The position numbers were made by a program, and so were the translations under genes. The notes beneath the pieces were generated by a model, which worked only from the letters and a program-made list of their open reading frames with translations, was not told where the DNA came from and searched no databases. From DATDRM01 sp035291705 (lineage in GTDB: Bacteria > Chloroflexota > Anaerolineae > Anaerolineales > UBA4823), in NCBI GenBank assembly GCA_035291705.1, contig DATDRM010000217.1, forward strand, positions 1 to 20,194: a stretch of DNA of 20,194 nt, read 5' to 3'. Below, one piece after another: positions 6,994 through 15,115 of the stretch. Every line of letters starts with the position of its first letter. Positions within the stretch are counted from its first letter, which is position 1.

Positions 6994-9900
6994 TCACGCT
7001 TCATGCAGCAGATCTTGTACGATCTGGCTAAATACCCCTACCGAGAAAGGCTTCTGCAGCCAGTGGACATTGCCCTGCTCGAGGATGGATTGATCGTGTT
7101 CATCCATGGGATGCCCGGTGACGAACAGCATCTTCACCTGCGGCCAACGCTCTTGTAAAGCCCGGAAAAGCGCCACGCCTCCCATCACCGGCATGACAAT
7201 GTCGCTGACCACCAGAGCGATGCTTTCAGCATGTTGCTCATAAATCCGCAAAGCCTCCAGCCCGTCGGCGGCGGTGAACACCTGGTAATTGTAGGCTTCC
7301 AGCAAGGCACGCATCGCCTCCCGGGTTGAGACATCATCTTCCACCACCAGGAGCATTTCTCCCGCCCCCCAGGCCTCACCCACCGTTTCTGGTGAGGGAG
7401 CTTCTTCGAGGGCAAGTTCCTTTGAGCGCAAATAAATATGGAACGTGGCACCCTTTCCCACCTGGCTGTGGGCGTCGATATAACCATCATGCTGCTTGAT
7501 GATGCCATACGCCTGGGCTAATCCCAGACCGGTTCCCTGGCCGACTGACTTGGTAGTGAAAAAGGGTTCGAAAATATGCGGCAAGACCTCAGGAGGAATG
7601 CCTTCGCCGCTATCCTTGACAGTGATGCGGATCCATGTTCCGGGAGGGATCTCTGGGCAGGGTGGGGGATCTCCTGCACTAACCTCCAAGCGTTCCAATT
7701 CAAAGTGCAAGATACCGCCACGAGGCGAGGCGTCGCGGGCGTTAACAGCCAGGTTCATGAACACCTGCTGCAGGCGGGTCGGGTCGGCGTTCACCAGGTA
7801 AATGCCTGGTTGGTAGGTCAATTCCAGTCGGATAGTCTCCGGTAAGACCCGCCGCAGGAGTTTGTCCAGCTCTTTTATAAAAGGCAATAAATCCAGCGTA
7901 CTTTGTTCCATCACTGAACGGCGGCTAAAATCAAGGATCTGGCGGATCAGGCTGGCTGCGCGTTGAACCTGCTGTTGGATAATCAGCAAGCGATCGCGAC
8001 TGGCAGCCGGGAGATTCGGATCCCGCCTCAGCAGATCAGCGTAAACAACAATTGCCGCCATGATATTGTTGAAGTCATGAGCAATACCAGCAGCCAATTG
8101 TCCCACCGTCGCCAGGCGTTCCTGCATCTGGATGCGCGCCTGATTCTCGCGTTCCTGGGTGACGTCACGTAAAACGACTACCCACCCACCAGGTTGATCG
8201 CCGGCCTTCAACGGCTGCACTGCCAGCTCGAAGATCCGTCGAGGCGGGCCCTCGGTTTCTAATTCGGACCACACGACTTGTACATCGGGAGTCAACAGAT
8301 CATCAAGCGGCTTACCGCTCAATCGGTCGAGTGTATCCCCGACCTGGAGCCCGGTCAGCTCTCTCAGGTATTCCTGGGCGACTGGATTGGCAAGGAGCAC
8401 CCGCCGCTCTTCGTCCAATAAGAACACACCTTCCGGGACGGTGTCCATGATCTGTTGCACCTGGCGGGCGTTCTCCTGGATCTTTTCCAGCAGGGCAATG
8501 CGTTCGGCTGCGCCGCCCAACTGCCGACCGACGCCTTCGAGCAGGGCGATTTCTTCGGCGAGCCAGAGGCGCGGTCGCTCGGCAGAAACAGCCAAACCGC
8601 CGATCCGTCGCCCCTTAGCCAGGAGAGGTACATATAGAGAAGCGCGCACGTTGTGTTGCGCCATTAGGGGGGCAAACCTGAAGTAATTCTCTATATCGTC
8701 AACCGCCTCCCAGTCCTGCACCGCAATCGTTGTGGGCATGTCATATGGAAAGGCCAAACGAATTTGAGAATATCTCTCAGCAAATTCCGTTGAAAGGCCT
8801 CGCAGGGCGATCTCGTCACCCACCCAAATCCCACCCACCTGCAAGCCAAGCGCACGTAACGTATGGTCGAGGGCGATCTCCAGAAGGCTTTGCAAATCTG
8901 AAGCGGCCGCGACTGCGGAGATGATGGCGTTCAGCGCCTCCAGATGGGCTGCCCGGCGGCGGGTCTCGTCGAAGAGACGGGCATTCTGCAATGCCACGGC
9001 TGCCTGGCGGGCAAAAGCCAGCATGACCTCGTGTTCGGCATCCGAACTGGTATGGGTCTGATCGTAATAACAGCCGATCGCCGCCACAACCTGATCCTCG
9101 TATACCAGGGGCCATAATTCCACGGAGCGGAACCCTTCCGCCAACCCCAAGCGGCGCAGGAGGGAACTTTCAGGCAGCGCTTCTAAATCCGAGAGCAGGA
9201 TCGGCTCCTGGCTATGCATTAAAATGCCGCCAGGCAATTCTGCCACCCGGCCAGTCACCTGGGAAAGGTATTCCGGGGACAGGCCCTTCGTCCAGGAAGC
9301 GCTGACTGTGTTGTCTGCGCCCCGTAAATAGAGGGCAGCCCGTTCCGAGTGGGTTAAAGCCATCGCCCCCTCACCAATCCCCCGGATAACCTGCTCCAGA
9401 GTAAGTTGGCGGTTCAGGCCTTCGCTAACGAGGGCCAGCTGCGCCATGCGCTCTGCTTGTTCACGAGTGGCAGCAAAGAGGCCCAGGCGTTCCAGGACCT
9501 GGCCGACCTGGCTGACGACTTTCTCGACAAGGGCAATCTCCACCGGAGCGAATTCCCGGCGTTTTTGGTCAGCAATTTCCAAGATCCCGATCACCTCTCC
9601 TCCAAAGACGATCGGTACCAGCAAGAGAGAGGCAAAGCCCCCTTGTTCTACACCCTTATGGATCGGAGCCAGGAGTAGTTCGATATCCGCATCGACGATA
9701 GCCAGGTGCTTTTCATTTTCCAAAATATAAGTCATCGCAGGATTTTCGACCACTGGAATCTGGATACCCAGGCTATTTGGACGATCAGGGGTGTGGTATT
9801 CTGCGATGATCTGTGCCGTGGAAAACTGGGCGTTAAACAGCGCAAAAAAGACTTCAGACACTTGAAAGAAATGGGCCAGCTCGGCGCAGATGCGATTTAA

Positions 9901-11142
9901 CGCCGCCGACAGGTCGTTCTCAGTGGCTGTGATGGCGATTATCTGGCTTAAGAAGATGATCTCCTCAAGCCTGCGCTGGGTCTCATCGAACAAGCGGGCG
10001 TTCTCGATGGCGATGGCAGCCTGGTTTGCCAGTGTACTGAGAGTCTGGAGATCTTCCTGGGTATAAGTGCCCGGGCGATAACTCTGGCAAGACAACATGC
10101 CAAAGACCTTCCCGCCGAGCCGCATGGGTACGGCCAGGAGGGAACGTGCTGTCTCGTTATCTGTGGATGGCGGGATCGGAAAATCTCCCAAGTCGTCGCA
10201 TTCGTTGATCAGCAACGCTTCACCGGTCGAGATCACTTGCCCAACCAAACCATTGGAGGCTGGAATCCGGTCTGCTGCGATCCGTGCGTGCCGATCAACG
10301 AAATAAACGGGATTGATCTCTTGTCTCTCCTCGTCCAATAAGGCGATCAGAAAAGTTTCTGTGGTCATCATTTGAGCGGCGGCCTGGTGGATGGCGGCGT
10401 AAACCTGGTCAGGAATTAAACTGGCGACGACCTCCCGGCTTACGCGAGAGAGGATGGCTAGCTGACTGGCGCGATGGCGGACAGCGGATTCGGCGCGCAG
10501 CCGGTCGATCGCTGTGGCGAGCTGGCCGGCCAGCGTGGATAGCAGGCGCTCGTCGGATTCGGTGAAGGCACCCAGCTTAGCACTCTCAGCGTTGATCACG
10601 CCGATCACCCGTTCGCCGATCTTTAGCGGCACGCATACCTCGGAGCGGATCACCGTGTCAACCTTGAGGTAAAATGGCTCACGATGGACATCTGGAACTC
10701 GCATGGGCTTTCCACTCACAGCCACTTGCCCACAAATGCCCTTGCCGAGTGGAATCGGCAGGTGCACTTTTGAAACGTCACGTTCTCGATAAGATGGGTG
10801 TGTCCGCAGGCATCCAGCCGACTCGTCCAGCAACAAAAGGCCGAAGTTATCCGGATATAGGTTTTCGCCGATGATCTGCGTGGCGCGCTCGATCAACATG
10901 TTTTCGTCGGTCGCTTCTGCTCCAGCAGTAGCCACAGCGTGCAGAATGGTGAGCTCTTTGAGCTGCCTCCAGAGCGGTTCTTCTGCCTCGCCCTTGGGTG
11001 GTTCTGCACTGGCCCGATGGCGAATGTCTTGGATAACATTCCCCTTCTTGCTGCGAAGCAGCCACCACAGGCACACCGCCAGTCCGGCCAGTAGGACAGC
11101 GGATAATCCTAATAAGATGTAAGAGAAAACCTGCCAGTTCAT
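6994..11142 (-). CDS. Membrane-anchored multi-GAF hybrid sensor histidine kinase with receiver domain
   Basis: Hybrid two-component sensor of 1,382 aa. Rough layout: one N-terminal transmembrane helix (6-28), five GAF-type sensor domains (about 65-215, 225-385, 395-550, 565-720, 735-880), a PAS domain (888-995), the HisKA phosphoacceptor helix with His1022 in GIAHDFNN, an HATPase domain (N box MNLAVNARDA, DSGEGIP, GQGTGLGLA; about 1115-1240), and a C-terminal receiver with acidic pocket VVEDD, phosphoacceptor Asp1314 in SDIVMPVMGG and Lys1364 in LQKP. All catalytic residues are present. The GAFs lie on the cytoplasmic side, so the input is probably an intracellular small molecule or redox state. 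The ATG at 11142 opens directly into the membrane helix; an in-frame TTG at 11157 would add five residues. There is no cognate regulator beside it. The promoter is at 11224-11252. Confidence 0.92.
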   Translation of the reverse strand: MNWQVFSYILLGLSAVLLAGLAVCLWWLLRSKKGNVIQDIRHRASAEPPKGEAEEPLWRQLKELTILHAVATAGAEATDENMLIERATQIIGENLYPDNFGLLLLDESAGCLRTHPSYRERDVSKVHLPIPLGKGICGQVAVSGKPMRVPDVHREPFYLKVDTVIRSEVCVPLKIGERVIGVINAESAKLGAFTESDERLLSTLAGQLATAIDRLRAESAVRHRASQLAILSRVSREVVASLIPDQVYAAIHQAAAQMMTTETFLIALLDEERQEINPVYFVDRHARIAADRIPASNGLVGQVISTGEALLINECDDLGDFPIPPSTDNETARSLLAVPMRLGGKVFGMLSCQSYRPGTYTQEDLQTLSTLANQAAIAIENARLFDETQRRLEEIIFLSQIIAITATENDLSAALNRICAELAHFFQVSEVFFALFNAQFSTAQIIAEYHTPDRPNSLGIQIPVVENPAMTYILENEKHLAIVDADIELLLAPIHKGVEQGGFASLLLVPIVFGGEVIGILEIADQKRREFAPVEIALVEKVVSQVGQVLERLGLFAATREQAERMAQLALVSEGLNRQLTLEQVIRGIGEGAMALTHSERAALYLRGADNTVSASWTKGLSPEYLSQVTGRVAELPGGILMHSQEPILLSDLEALPESSLLRRLGLAEGFRSVELWPLVYEDQVVAAIGCYYDQTHTSSDAEHEVMLAFARQAAVALQNARLFDETRRRAAHLEALNAIISAVAAASDLQSLLEIALDHTLRALGLQVGGIWVGDEIALRGLSTEFAERYSQIRLAFPYDMPTTIAVQDWEAVDDIENYFRFAPLMAQHNVRASLYVPLLAKGRRIGGLAVSAERPRLWLAEEIALLEGVGRQLGGAAERIALLEKIQENARQVQQIMDTVPEGVFLLDEERRVLLANPVAQEYLRELTGLQVGDTLDRLSGKPLDDLLTPDVQVVWSELETEGPPRRIFELAVQPLKAGDQPGGWVVVLRDVTQERENQARIQMQERLATVGQLAAGIAHDFNNIMAAIVVYADLLRRDPNLPAASRDRLLIIQQQVQRAASLIRQILDFSRRSVMEQSTLDLLPFIKELDKLLRRVLPETIRLELTYQPGIYLVNADPTRLQQVFMNLAVNARDASPRGGILHFELERLEVSAGDPPPCPEIPPGTWIRITVKDSGEGIPPEVLPHIFEPFFTTKSVGQGTGLGLAQAYGIIKQHDGYIDAHSQVGKGATFHIYLRSKELALEEAPSPETVGEAWGAGEMLLVVEDDVSTREAMRALLEAYNYQVFTAADGLEALRIYEQHAESIALVVSDIVMPVMGGVALFRALQERWPQVKMLFVTGHPMDEHDQSILEQGNVHWLQKPFSVGVFSQIVQDLLHEA

Positions 11143-11223
11143 AGAAATCCGGATCAAAAGTTCTTCATTTTCCAGGAATCAGGTAAAGGAGGCCTGACCA
11201 TTCGATTCGCTATGCCCGCTCCG

Positions 11224-11252
11224 TTTATACTTCAATTCTACCTGGAATGCAA
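11224..11252 (-). promoter_or_regulatory. Sigma-70-type promoter of the hybrid histidine kinase
   Basis: On the minus strand, TTGCAT (11252-11247) and TATAAA (11229-11224) have a 17-bp spacer. Transcription would start near 11217, about 75 nt before the kinase ATG. The site ends 16 bp short of the inverted-repeat element that follows. Confidence 0.6.
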
Positions 11253-11268
11253 TCATTGGCAAGCAATA

Positions 11269-11370
11269 ATTTTAGGGCTTACGAAGTTGGAATGAGGATG
11301 GGGGGTGTTTGGGCGGGCAACGCCCGCCCAAACACCCCCCCAATCCCCACATCTGCGTAACTCCTAAATT
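11269..11370. repeat. MITE-like inverted-repeat element with 19-bp perfect hairpin core
   Basis: A 102-bp stretch without coding potential lies between two divergent promoters. The core (11300-11340) is a perfect 19-bp inverted repeat with a 3-nt AAC loop: six G, TGTTT, then GGGCGGGC, mirrored by GCCCGCCC, AAACA and six C. The outer ends are also inverted copies: ATTTTAGGGCTTACGAAG on the left and, read on the other strand, AATTTAGGAGTTACGCAG on the right, 14 of 18 positions identical. A TA dinucleotide flanks each end (11267-11268 and 11371-11372), as expected for IS630/Tc1-type target duplication, though TA is weak evidence. It is not placed to terminate either gene, since both are transcribed away from it. 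It fits a non-autonomous mobile element; a chromosomal structural repeat is the alternative. The rest of the 305-bp gap holds only the two promoters. Confidence 0.55.
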
Positions 11371-11409
11371 TATTAGATTAAACCTCATTGTAAGTTTACC
11401 GGACAAACC

Positions 11410-11438
11410 TTGTCGAGGTTGGCAGGCCAGTTTATCAT
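11410..11438 (+). promoter_or_regulatory. Possible promoter of the nuclease-like gene
   Basis: TTGTCG (11410-11415) and TATCAT (11433-11438) are 17 bp apart. A start near 11445 would leave almost no leader before the ATG at 11448. A GGGAG run at 11440-11444 could instead act as a closely spaced ribosome binding site if transcription begins further upstream. Confidence 0.4.
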
Positions 11439-11447
11439 TGGGAGCAC

Positions 11448-12173
11448 ATGACCGCCCCTTCACTACCTGGGAACAACGACCGTATTTATCCAAAAACCCC
11501 TGGCATTGGCTTATTACAGGAGACCTCCCTGCACGCCGCGTTGAAGGCCTGGTATATGCATGATGGCGACCAGGTCGAGGTGCCAATAGACAGATTTGTG
11601 GTGGATATCGTGCGTGGAGAGCTGCTGATCGAGATTCAAACGCGTCATTTTTCCAGCTTAAAGCAAAAGCTCATTCGCCTCACCCAACGCCACCCGGTGC
11701 GTCTGGTCTATCCAGTCCCGCAGGAAAAATGGATCGTCCGCCTGGCGGCGGACGGGCTAACGCCGATCTCCCGGCGGAAGTCCCCCAAGCGCGGCCGGGT
11801 GGAACACCTATTCCTGGAACTGGTCAGCTTTCCGGAGCTGGCGACTCAGCCAAACTTTTCCGTGGAAGTGTTGCTGACCAGAGAGGAGGAAGTCTGGCTG
11901 GATGACAAACGGGGCAGCTGGCGGCGCAAAGGCTGGAGCATCGCTGACCGCCGGCTGGTAAACATTGTGGCAAGCATCTTGCTGGAATCCCCCGGCGACT
12001 TCCTGGCCCTGCTTCCGCCCGAGCTTCCCAATCCCTTTACCACGCTCGATCTGGCGCGTGCCCTGCACCAGCCGCGCTATCTGGCACAAAAGATGGCCTA
12101 TTGCCTGCGAGCGATGGGCGTCGTGGAAGTAGCCGGGAAGCAGGGGAATGCCTGGCTCTACCAAAGGAAATAA
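11448..12173 (+). CDS. Uncharacterised protein, PD-(D/E)XK nuclease-like with C-terminal winged-helix-like segment
   Basis: Protein of 241 aa not recognised as a named family. Residues 25-65 have the order seen in PD-(D/E)XK nuclease folds: a helix with Glu25 (QETSLHAALKAWY), a beta strand with Asp53 (DRFVVDIV) and a second strand with Glu62-x-Gln64 (LLIEIQT), followed by the helix SSLKQKLIRL. The Gln replaces the usual Lys, a variant known in several nuclease families. A middle basic part (105-165) includes RRKSPKRGR and SWRRKGW. The end, TTLDLARALHQPRYLAQKMAYCLRAMG, followed by VVEVAGKQGNAWLYQ, looks like a winged helix. No signal peptide or membrane helix is seen. It stands alone, with its own probable promoter and a 128-bp gap to the next gene. 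Nuclease function is inferred from motif order only; a DNA-binding non-enzyme is possible. Confidence 0.7.
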   Translation: MTAPSLPGNNDRIYPKTPGIGLLQETSLHAALKAWYMHDGDQVEVPIDRFVVDIVRGELLIEIQTRHFSSLKQKLIRLTQRHPVRLVYPVPQEKWIVRLAADGLTPISRRKSPKRGRVEHLFLELVSFPELATQPNFSVEVLLTREEEVWLDDKRGSWRRKGWSIADRRLVNIVASILLESPGDFLALLPPELPNPFTTLDLARALHQPRYLAQKMAYCLRAMGVVEVAGKQGNAWLYQRK

Positions 12174-12208
12174 GTAGGTTCGGGCACTTTGTATAAACTT
12201 TTTCCTGA

Positions 12209-12237
12209 TTGACATCTGTGTAGAAACAATATATTAT
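12209..12237 (+). promoter_or_regulatory. Near-consensus sigma-70 promoter of the PLP enzyme
   Basis: TTGACA (12209-12214) and TATTAT (12232-12237) are separated by exactly 17 bp of AT-rich DNA. Transcription would start near 12244, giving a leader of about 58 nt that contains the AAGGAG ribosome binding site at 12285-12290. This is the best promoter match in the window. Confidence 0.82.
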
Positions 12238-12301
12238 TTCTTCTTAGATTGCGCTGGCTACAGTGGCCTGATTCATGCAGGATTAAGGAGCTTGATTGGC
12301 G

Positions 12302-13489
12302 ATGTCCGACGAAAGAGGTCCATCTTTAGGAACGCTGGCTGTCTGGGGAGGTGAAGACAAGTACCACCTACAAGGAGCTACCCAGGTGCCGTTAGTTCAC
12401 AGTGTGGCTTTTGGGTATAACGATGTCGATCATTGGTTGGATGTTGCGCAGGGGAAAAAGCCAGGCTATATCTACAGCCGCAATACCAATCCCACCGTGC
12501 ATGCATTTGAGGAAAAGGTGCGTTATCTTGAAGGCGCTGAGGCGACGACGAGTTTTTCGACTGGCATGGCAGCAATCAGCAACACGCTCTTTACGCTATT
12601 ATCACCAGGGGATCGTGTGGTGTCGATCAAAGACTCGTACGGCGGGACCAGCAAGGTCTTTCTTGAGTTCCTGCCCCGTTTCCATATTGATGTGTCTTTG
12701 TGTGCTACGACCGACCACGCGGCCATCGAAGCCGAGATTAACAGGGGCTGCGATGTTCTATACCTGGAAAGCCCTACCAACCCCACACTGAAGATCGTCG
12801 ACCTCGAACGGCTGGCTTGGGCCGCGCACCAAGTCGCAGCGCTGGTAATCGTGGACAACACGTTTGCGACGCCGATCAACCAGCGGCCGCTCGAGCTCGG
12901 CGCCGATCTGGTCATCCACAGTGCAACCAAGTTCCTCGGCGGCCACGCAGATGCTTTAGGGGGCGTGCTGTGCGGACCACGCCGACTGGTTGAGCAAGTC
13001 TATCACTATCGTGAAATTACCGGCGCGTCTTTGCATCCCTCAGCGGCTTATCTCCTCCTGCGCGGCATGAAGACTTTGCACCTGCGCATTCGCCAACAAA
13101 ACGAGAGCGCCCTAAGGATCGCACAATTCTTACAAACCCACCCTCTCGTTACGCAGGTTCTTTACCCAGGTTTGGAGACACACGAAAACCATGCAATTGC
13201 CTGCAAACAAATGCGCGGCTTTGGCGGTGTCTTGAGTTTTACGCTGGAGGGCGGGTTCGAGGCAGTAAAAGCAATTTTGCCGCGCCTTAAATACGCACAC
13301 CTGGCTGCAAACCTGGGCGCAGTTGAAACCGTCGCTGGTCCGCCGAGGACAACCAGCCATGTCGAATGCAGCCGCGAAGAACGGGAAGCATTGGGCATTC
13401 CAGAAGGGCTGATTCGGTACTCAGTAGGTATTGAGGATACTGAGGACCTCATCGCTGATCTTAAGGGTGCGTTGGAAATTTTGCAGTAA
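12302..13489 (+). CDS. Cys/Met metabolism PLP-dependent enzyme (cystathionine gamma-synthase/lyase family)
   Basis: Cytoplasmic PLP enzyme of 395 aa in the transsulfuration family, whose members make or cleave cystathionine, O-acylhomoserine-derived thioethers or methionine. Seen directly: YSRNTNPT (58-65) at the neighbouring-subunit phosphate site, the stacking tyrosine in DSYGGTS (111-117), LESPTNPT (155-162), Asp185 in VDNTFATP, the Schiff-base lysine Lys210 in HSATKFLGGHAD, and the C-terminal RYSVGIEDTEDLIADL. The length is normal. AAGGAG at 12285-12290 lies 11 nt before the ATG at 12302; an in-frame TTG at 12296 is 5 nt from it and would add two residues, so the exact start is uncertain. 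Family members cannot be told apart by motif alone; synthase, gamma-lyase and O-acetylhomoserine sulfhydrylase remain possible. It precedes the importer genes by 116 bp. Confidence 0.9.
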   Translation: MSDERGPSLGTLAVWGGEDKYHLQGATQVPLVHSVAFGYNDVDHWLDVAQGKKPGYIYSRNTNPTVHAFEEKVRYLEGAEATTSFSTGMAAISNTLFTLLSPGDRVVSIKDSYGGTSKVFLEFLPRFHIDVSLCATTDHAAIEAEINRGCDVLYLESPTNPTLKIVDLERLAWAAHQVAALVIVDNTFATPINQRPLELGADLVIHSATKFLGGHADALGGVLCGPRRLVEQVYHYREITGASLHPSAAYLLLRGMKTLHLRIRQQNESALRIAQFLQTHPLVTQVLYPGLETHENHAIACKQMRGFGGVLSFTLEGGFEAVKAILPRLKYAHLAANLGAVETVAGPPRTTSHVECSREEREALGIPEGLIRYSVGIEDTEDLIADLKGALEILQ

Positions 13490-13605
13490 ATTGGATTCGC
13501 TGCCAGTGATGAGCCCGTCCGCGGCAGCCTGGGAAGAGGTGCTGGCTTTGCCTCAGGTCAAGCAAGACTGTAATGATAGTCTCATACCGTACATATTAAG
13601 CCTTG

Positions 13606-14415
13606 GTGAACACTTCCAGCAAAGAATCCGGAGAGTCGTATATCCTTGAAGCTGAGGATCTCTCCAAAGCTTTCAAAGGTCTTATAGCCGTCAACGGCTA
13701 TCATTTGAAGCTACGCCACGGAGAAATCCTGGCTATTATCGGGCCAAATGGTGCCGGTAAAACTACGGTCTTTAACTTATTAACCGGCCATATCCGCCCA
13801 ACCCGTGGCACTATCCGCTTTCTTGATCATGATATCACCCAAATGCCGCCGGATAAAATCGCCGCGTTAGGTATCGGACGCACATTTCAGAACGTCCGCC
13901 TCTTTCAATCAATGACAGTACTGGACAATGTAAAGGCGGCCCAGCAGATCCACGACCCAGACAACCTGTTAACTACAATTCTTACCTGGCCCTCTTTTGT
14001 AGCGCGCGAACGCCGGCTGGTTGAGCAGTCACTCGAGCAACTGGCGCTCTTTAATCTGGATAGCCAGGCAGAGAGAGCAGCTACAGCTCTGCCATACGGC
14101 GATCAGCGTCGCTTGGAGATCGTGCGAGCGCTGGCGTTGCGTCCCAAGCTGCTGCTGCTGGATGAACCCACCGCGGGGATGAACCCACTCGAAAGTATGA
14201 GCGTGTTGCATCTCATCCAGCGCATTCGCGATCTTTATAATTTAACCATCATTATCGTCGAACACAATATGCCCGTTGTAATGCAACTCTGTGAGCGCTT
14301 ACAGGTGCTTAGCTACGGCCAGATCATTGCCGAAGGTACGCCCGATCAGATTCGCGCCAATCCGATGGTGATCGAGGCCTATCTGGGAAAGGCTGAGACA
14401 AATGTTGACGCTTGA
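13606..14415 (+). CDS. livG: Branched-chain/amide-type ABC importer ATP-binding protein LivG
   Basis: Cytoplasmic ATPase of 269 aa that powers a type I ABC importer for hydrophobic or branched-chain amino acids, amides or urea-like solutes. Walker A GPNGAGKTT is at 46-54, the Q-loop in GRTFQNVRLF (91-100), the signature region in the LivG-typical form LPYGDQRRLEI (162-172), Walker B LLLLDEPTAGMNP (182-194), and the switch His220 in VEHNM. RTFQNVRLF and the 'AGMNP' end identify LivG rather than LivF. The GTG at 13606 is preferred, with TAAG 5 nt upstream; a TTG immediately before it (13603) is also possible. It overlaps livF by 14 bp. The 116-bp gap before it shows no clear promoter or strong terminator, so read-through from the PLP gene is possible. 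Confidence 0.93.
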   Translation: MNTSSKESGESYILEAEDLSKAFKGLIAVNGYHLKLRHGEILAIIGPNGAGKTTVFNLLTGHIRPTRGTIRFLDHDITQMPPDKIAALGIGRTFQNVRLFQSMTVLDNVKAAQQIHDPDNLLTTILTWPSFVARERRLVEQSLEQLALFNLDSQAERAATALPYGDQRRLEIVRALALRPKLLLLDEPTAGMNPLESMSVLHLIQRIRDLYNLTIIIVEHNMPVVMQLCERLQVLSYGQIIAEGTPDQIRANPMVIEAYLGKAETNVDA

Positions 14416-15115
14416 AGATGTCAACGTCTATTATGATCAGGTGCACGCTTTAAAATCCGTAACCATTGAGGTCAAGGAGGGAGAACTGGTCGCGTTGCTA
14501 GGGGCTAATGGTGCCGGGAAGTCCACGATCCTGATGACCATCTCAGGCATCCTGAGGCCTCGCAGCGGGCATGTTCGTTATGAAGGACATGACCTGACGC
14601 GGTCAAGCCCGTATGACATTATTCAAGTTGGCATCGGTCACTGCCCGGAGGGACGGCATATTTTTGGAAATCTAACCGTCCAAGAGAATATGCTCATGGG
14701 CGCAGTGCAACGCAAGGATCGGGCTGGGGTTCAAAGGGACATGGAATGGGTCTATTCGCTTTTCCCGGTGCTAGGTGAGCGGGTACGACAAAGCGGCGCG
14801 ACGTTGAGCGGTGGAGAACAACAAATGTTGGCTATCGGACGAGCCCTGATGGGACGTCCACGTTTACTTCTCATGGATGAACCTTCCCTCGGTCTGGCTC
14901 CGGTGATCGTGCAGCTGATTTTTAAAGTCATCAAGCAGCTCCATCAGCAGGGTGTGACTATCTTGCTCGTTGAGCAAAACGCCCGCCAGGCGCTCCAGGT
15001 GGCTGACCGCTGTTACTTGCTGGAAACCGGGCGGGTTGTGATGAGCGGCCCGGTGGAAGCGTTGCGCACCAACCCTGAAATTGAGCGGATTTATCTGGGA
15101 GGCTCGGCAGTATGA
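14402..15115 (+). CDS. livF: Branched-chain/amide-type ABC importer ATP-binding protein LivF
   Basis: Second ATPase of the importer, 237 aa, expected to pair with LivG as a heterodimer under the LivH-LivM membrane pair. Walker A GANGAGKST is at 34-42, the LivF-typical CPEGRHIFGNLTVQENM at 81-97, the signature LSGGEQQMLAIGRALM at 135-150, Walker B LLLMDEPSLGLAP at 155-167, and the end of the switch region at VEQNARQAL. The PEGR-x-F-LTV-EN pattern is diagnostic for LivF against LivG. Its ATG lies inside the last codons of livG (14-bp overlap), and its stop overlaps the livH start by 4 bp (ATGA), so the three are almost certainly translationally coupled. Confidence 0.94.
   Translation: MLTLEDVNVYYDQVHALKSVTIEVKEGELVALLGANGAGKSTILMTISGILRPRSGHVRYEGHDLTRSSPYDIIQVGIGHCPEGRHIFGNLTVQENMLMGAVQRKDRAGVQRDMEWVYSLFPVLGERVRQSGATLSGGEQQMLAIGRALMGRPRLLLMDEPSLGLAPVIVQLIFKVIKQLHQQGVTILLVEQNARQALQVADRCYLLETGRVVMSGPVEALRTNPEIERIYLGGSAV

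Noticed and set aside
11309..11563. Plus-strand open frame through the inverted-repeat element
   Set aside because: The translation is low-complexity sequence from the palindrome and overlaps the nuclease-like gene in another frame.
13499..13528. GCTGCC/GGCAGC inverted repeat after the PLP enzyme as a terminator
   Set aside because: Only 6-bp arms around an 18-nt loop, with no T-run after it.
13565..13582. AGACT-N8-AGTCT as an operator before livG
   Set aside because: Five-bp arms are expected by chance in a region this long, and no promoter is evident beside it.
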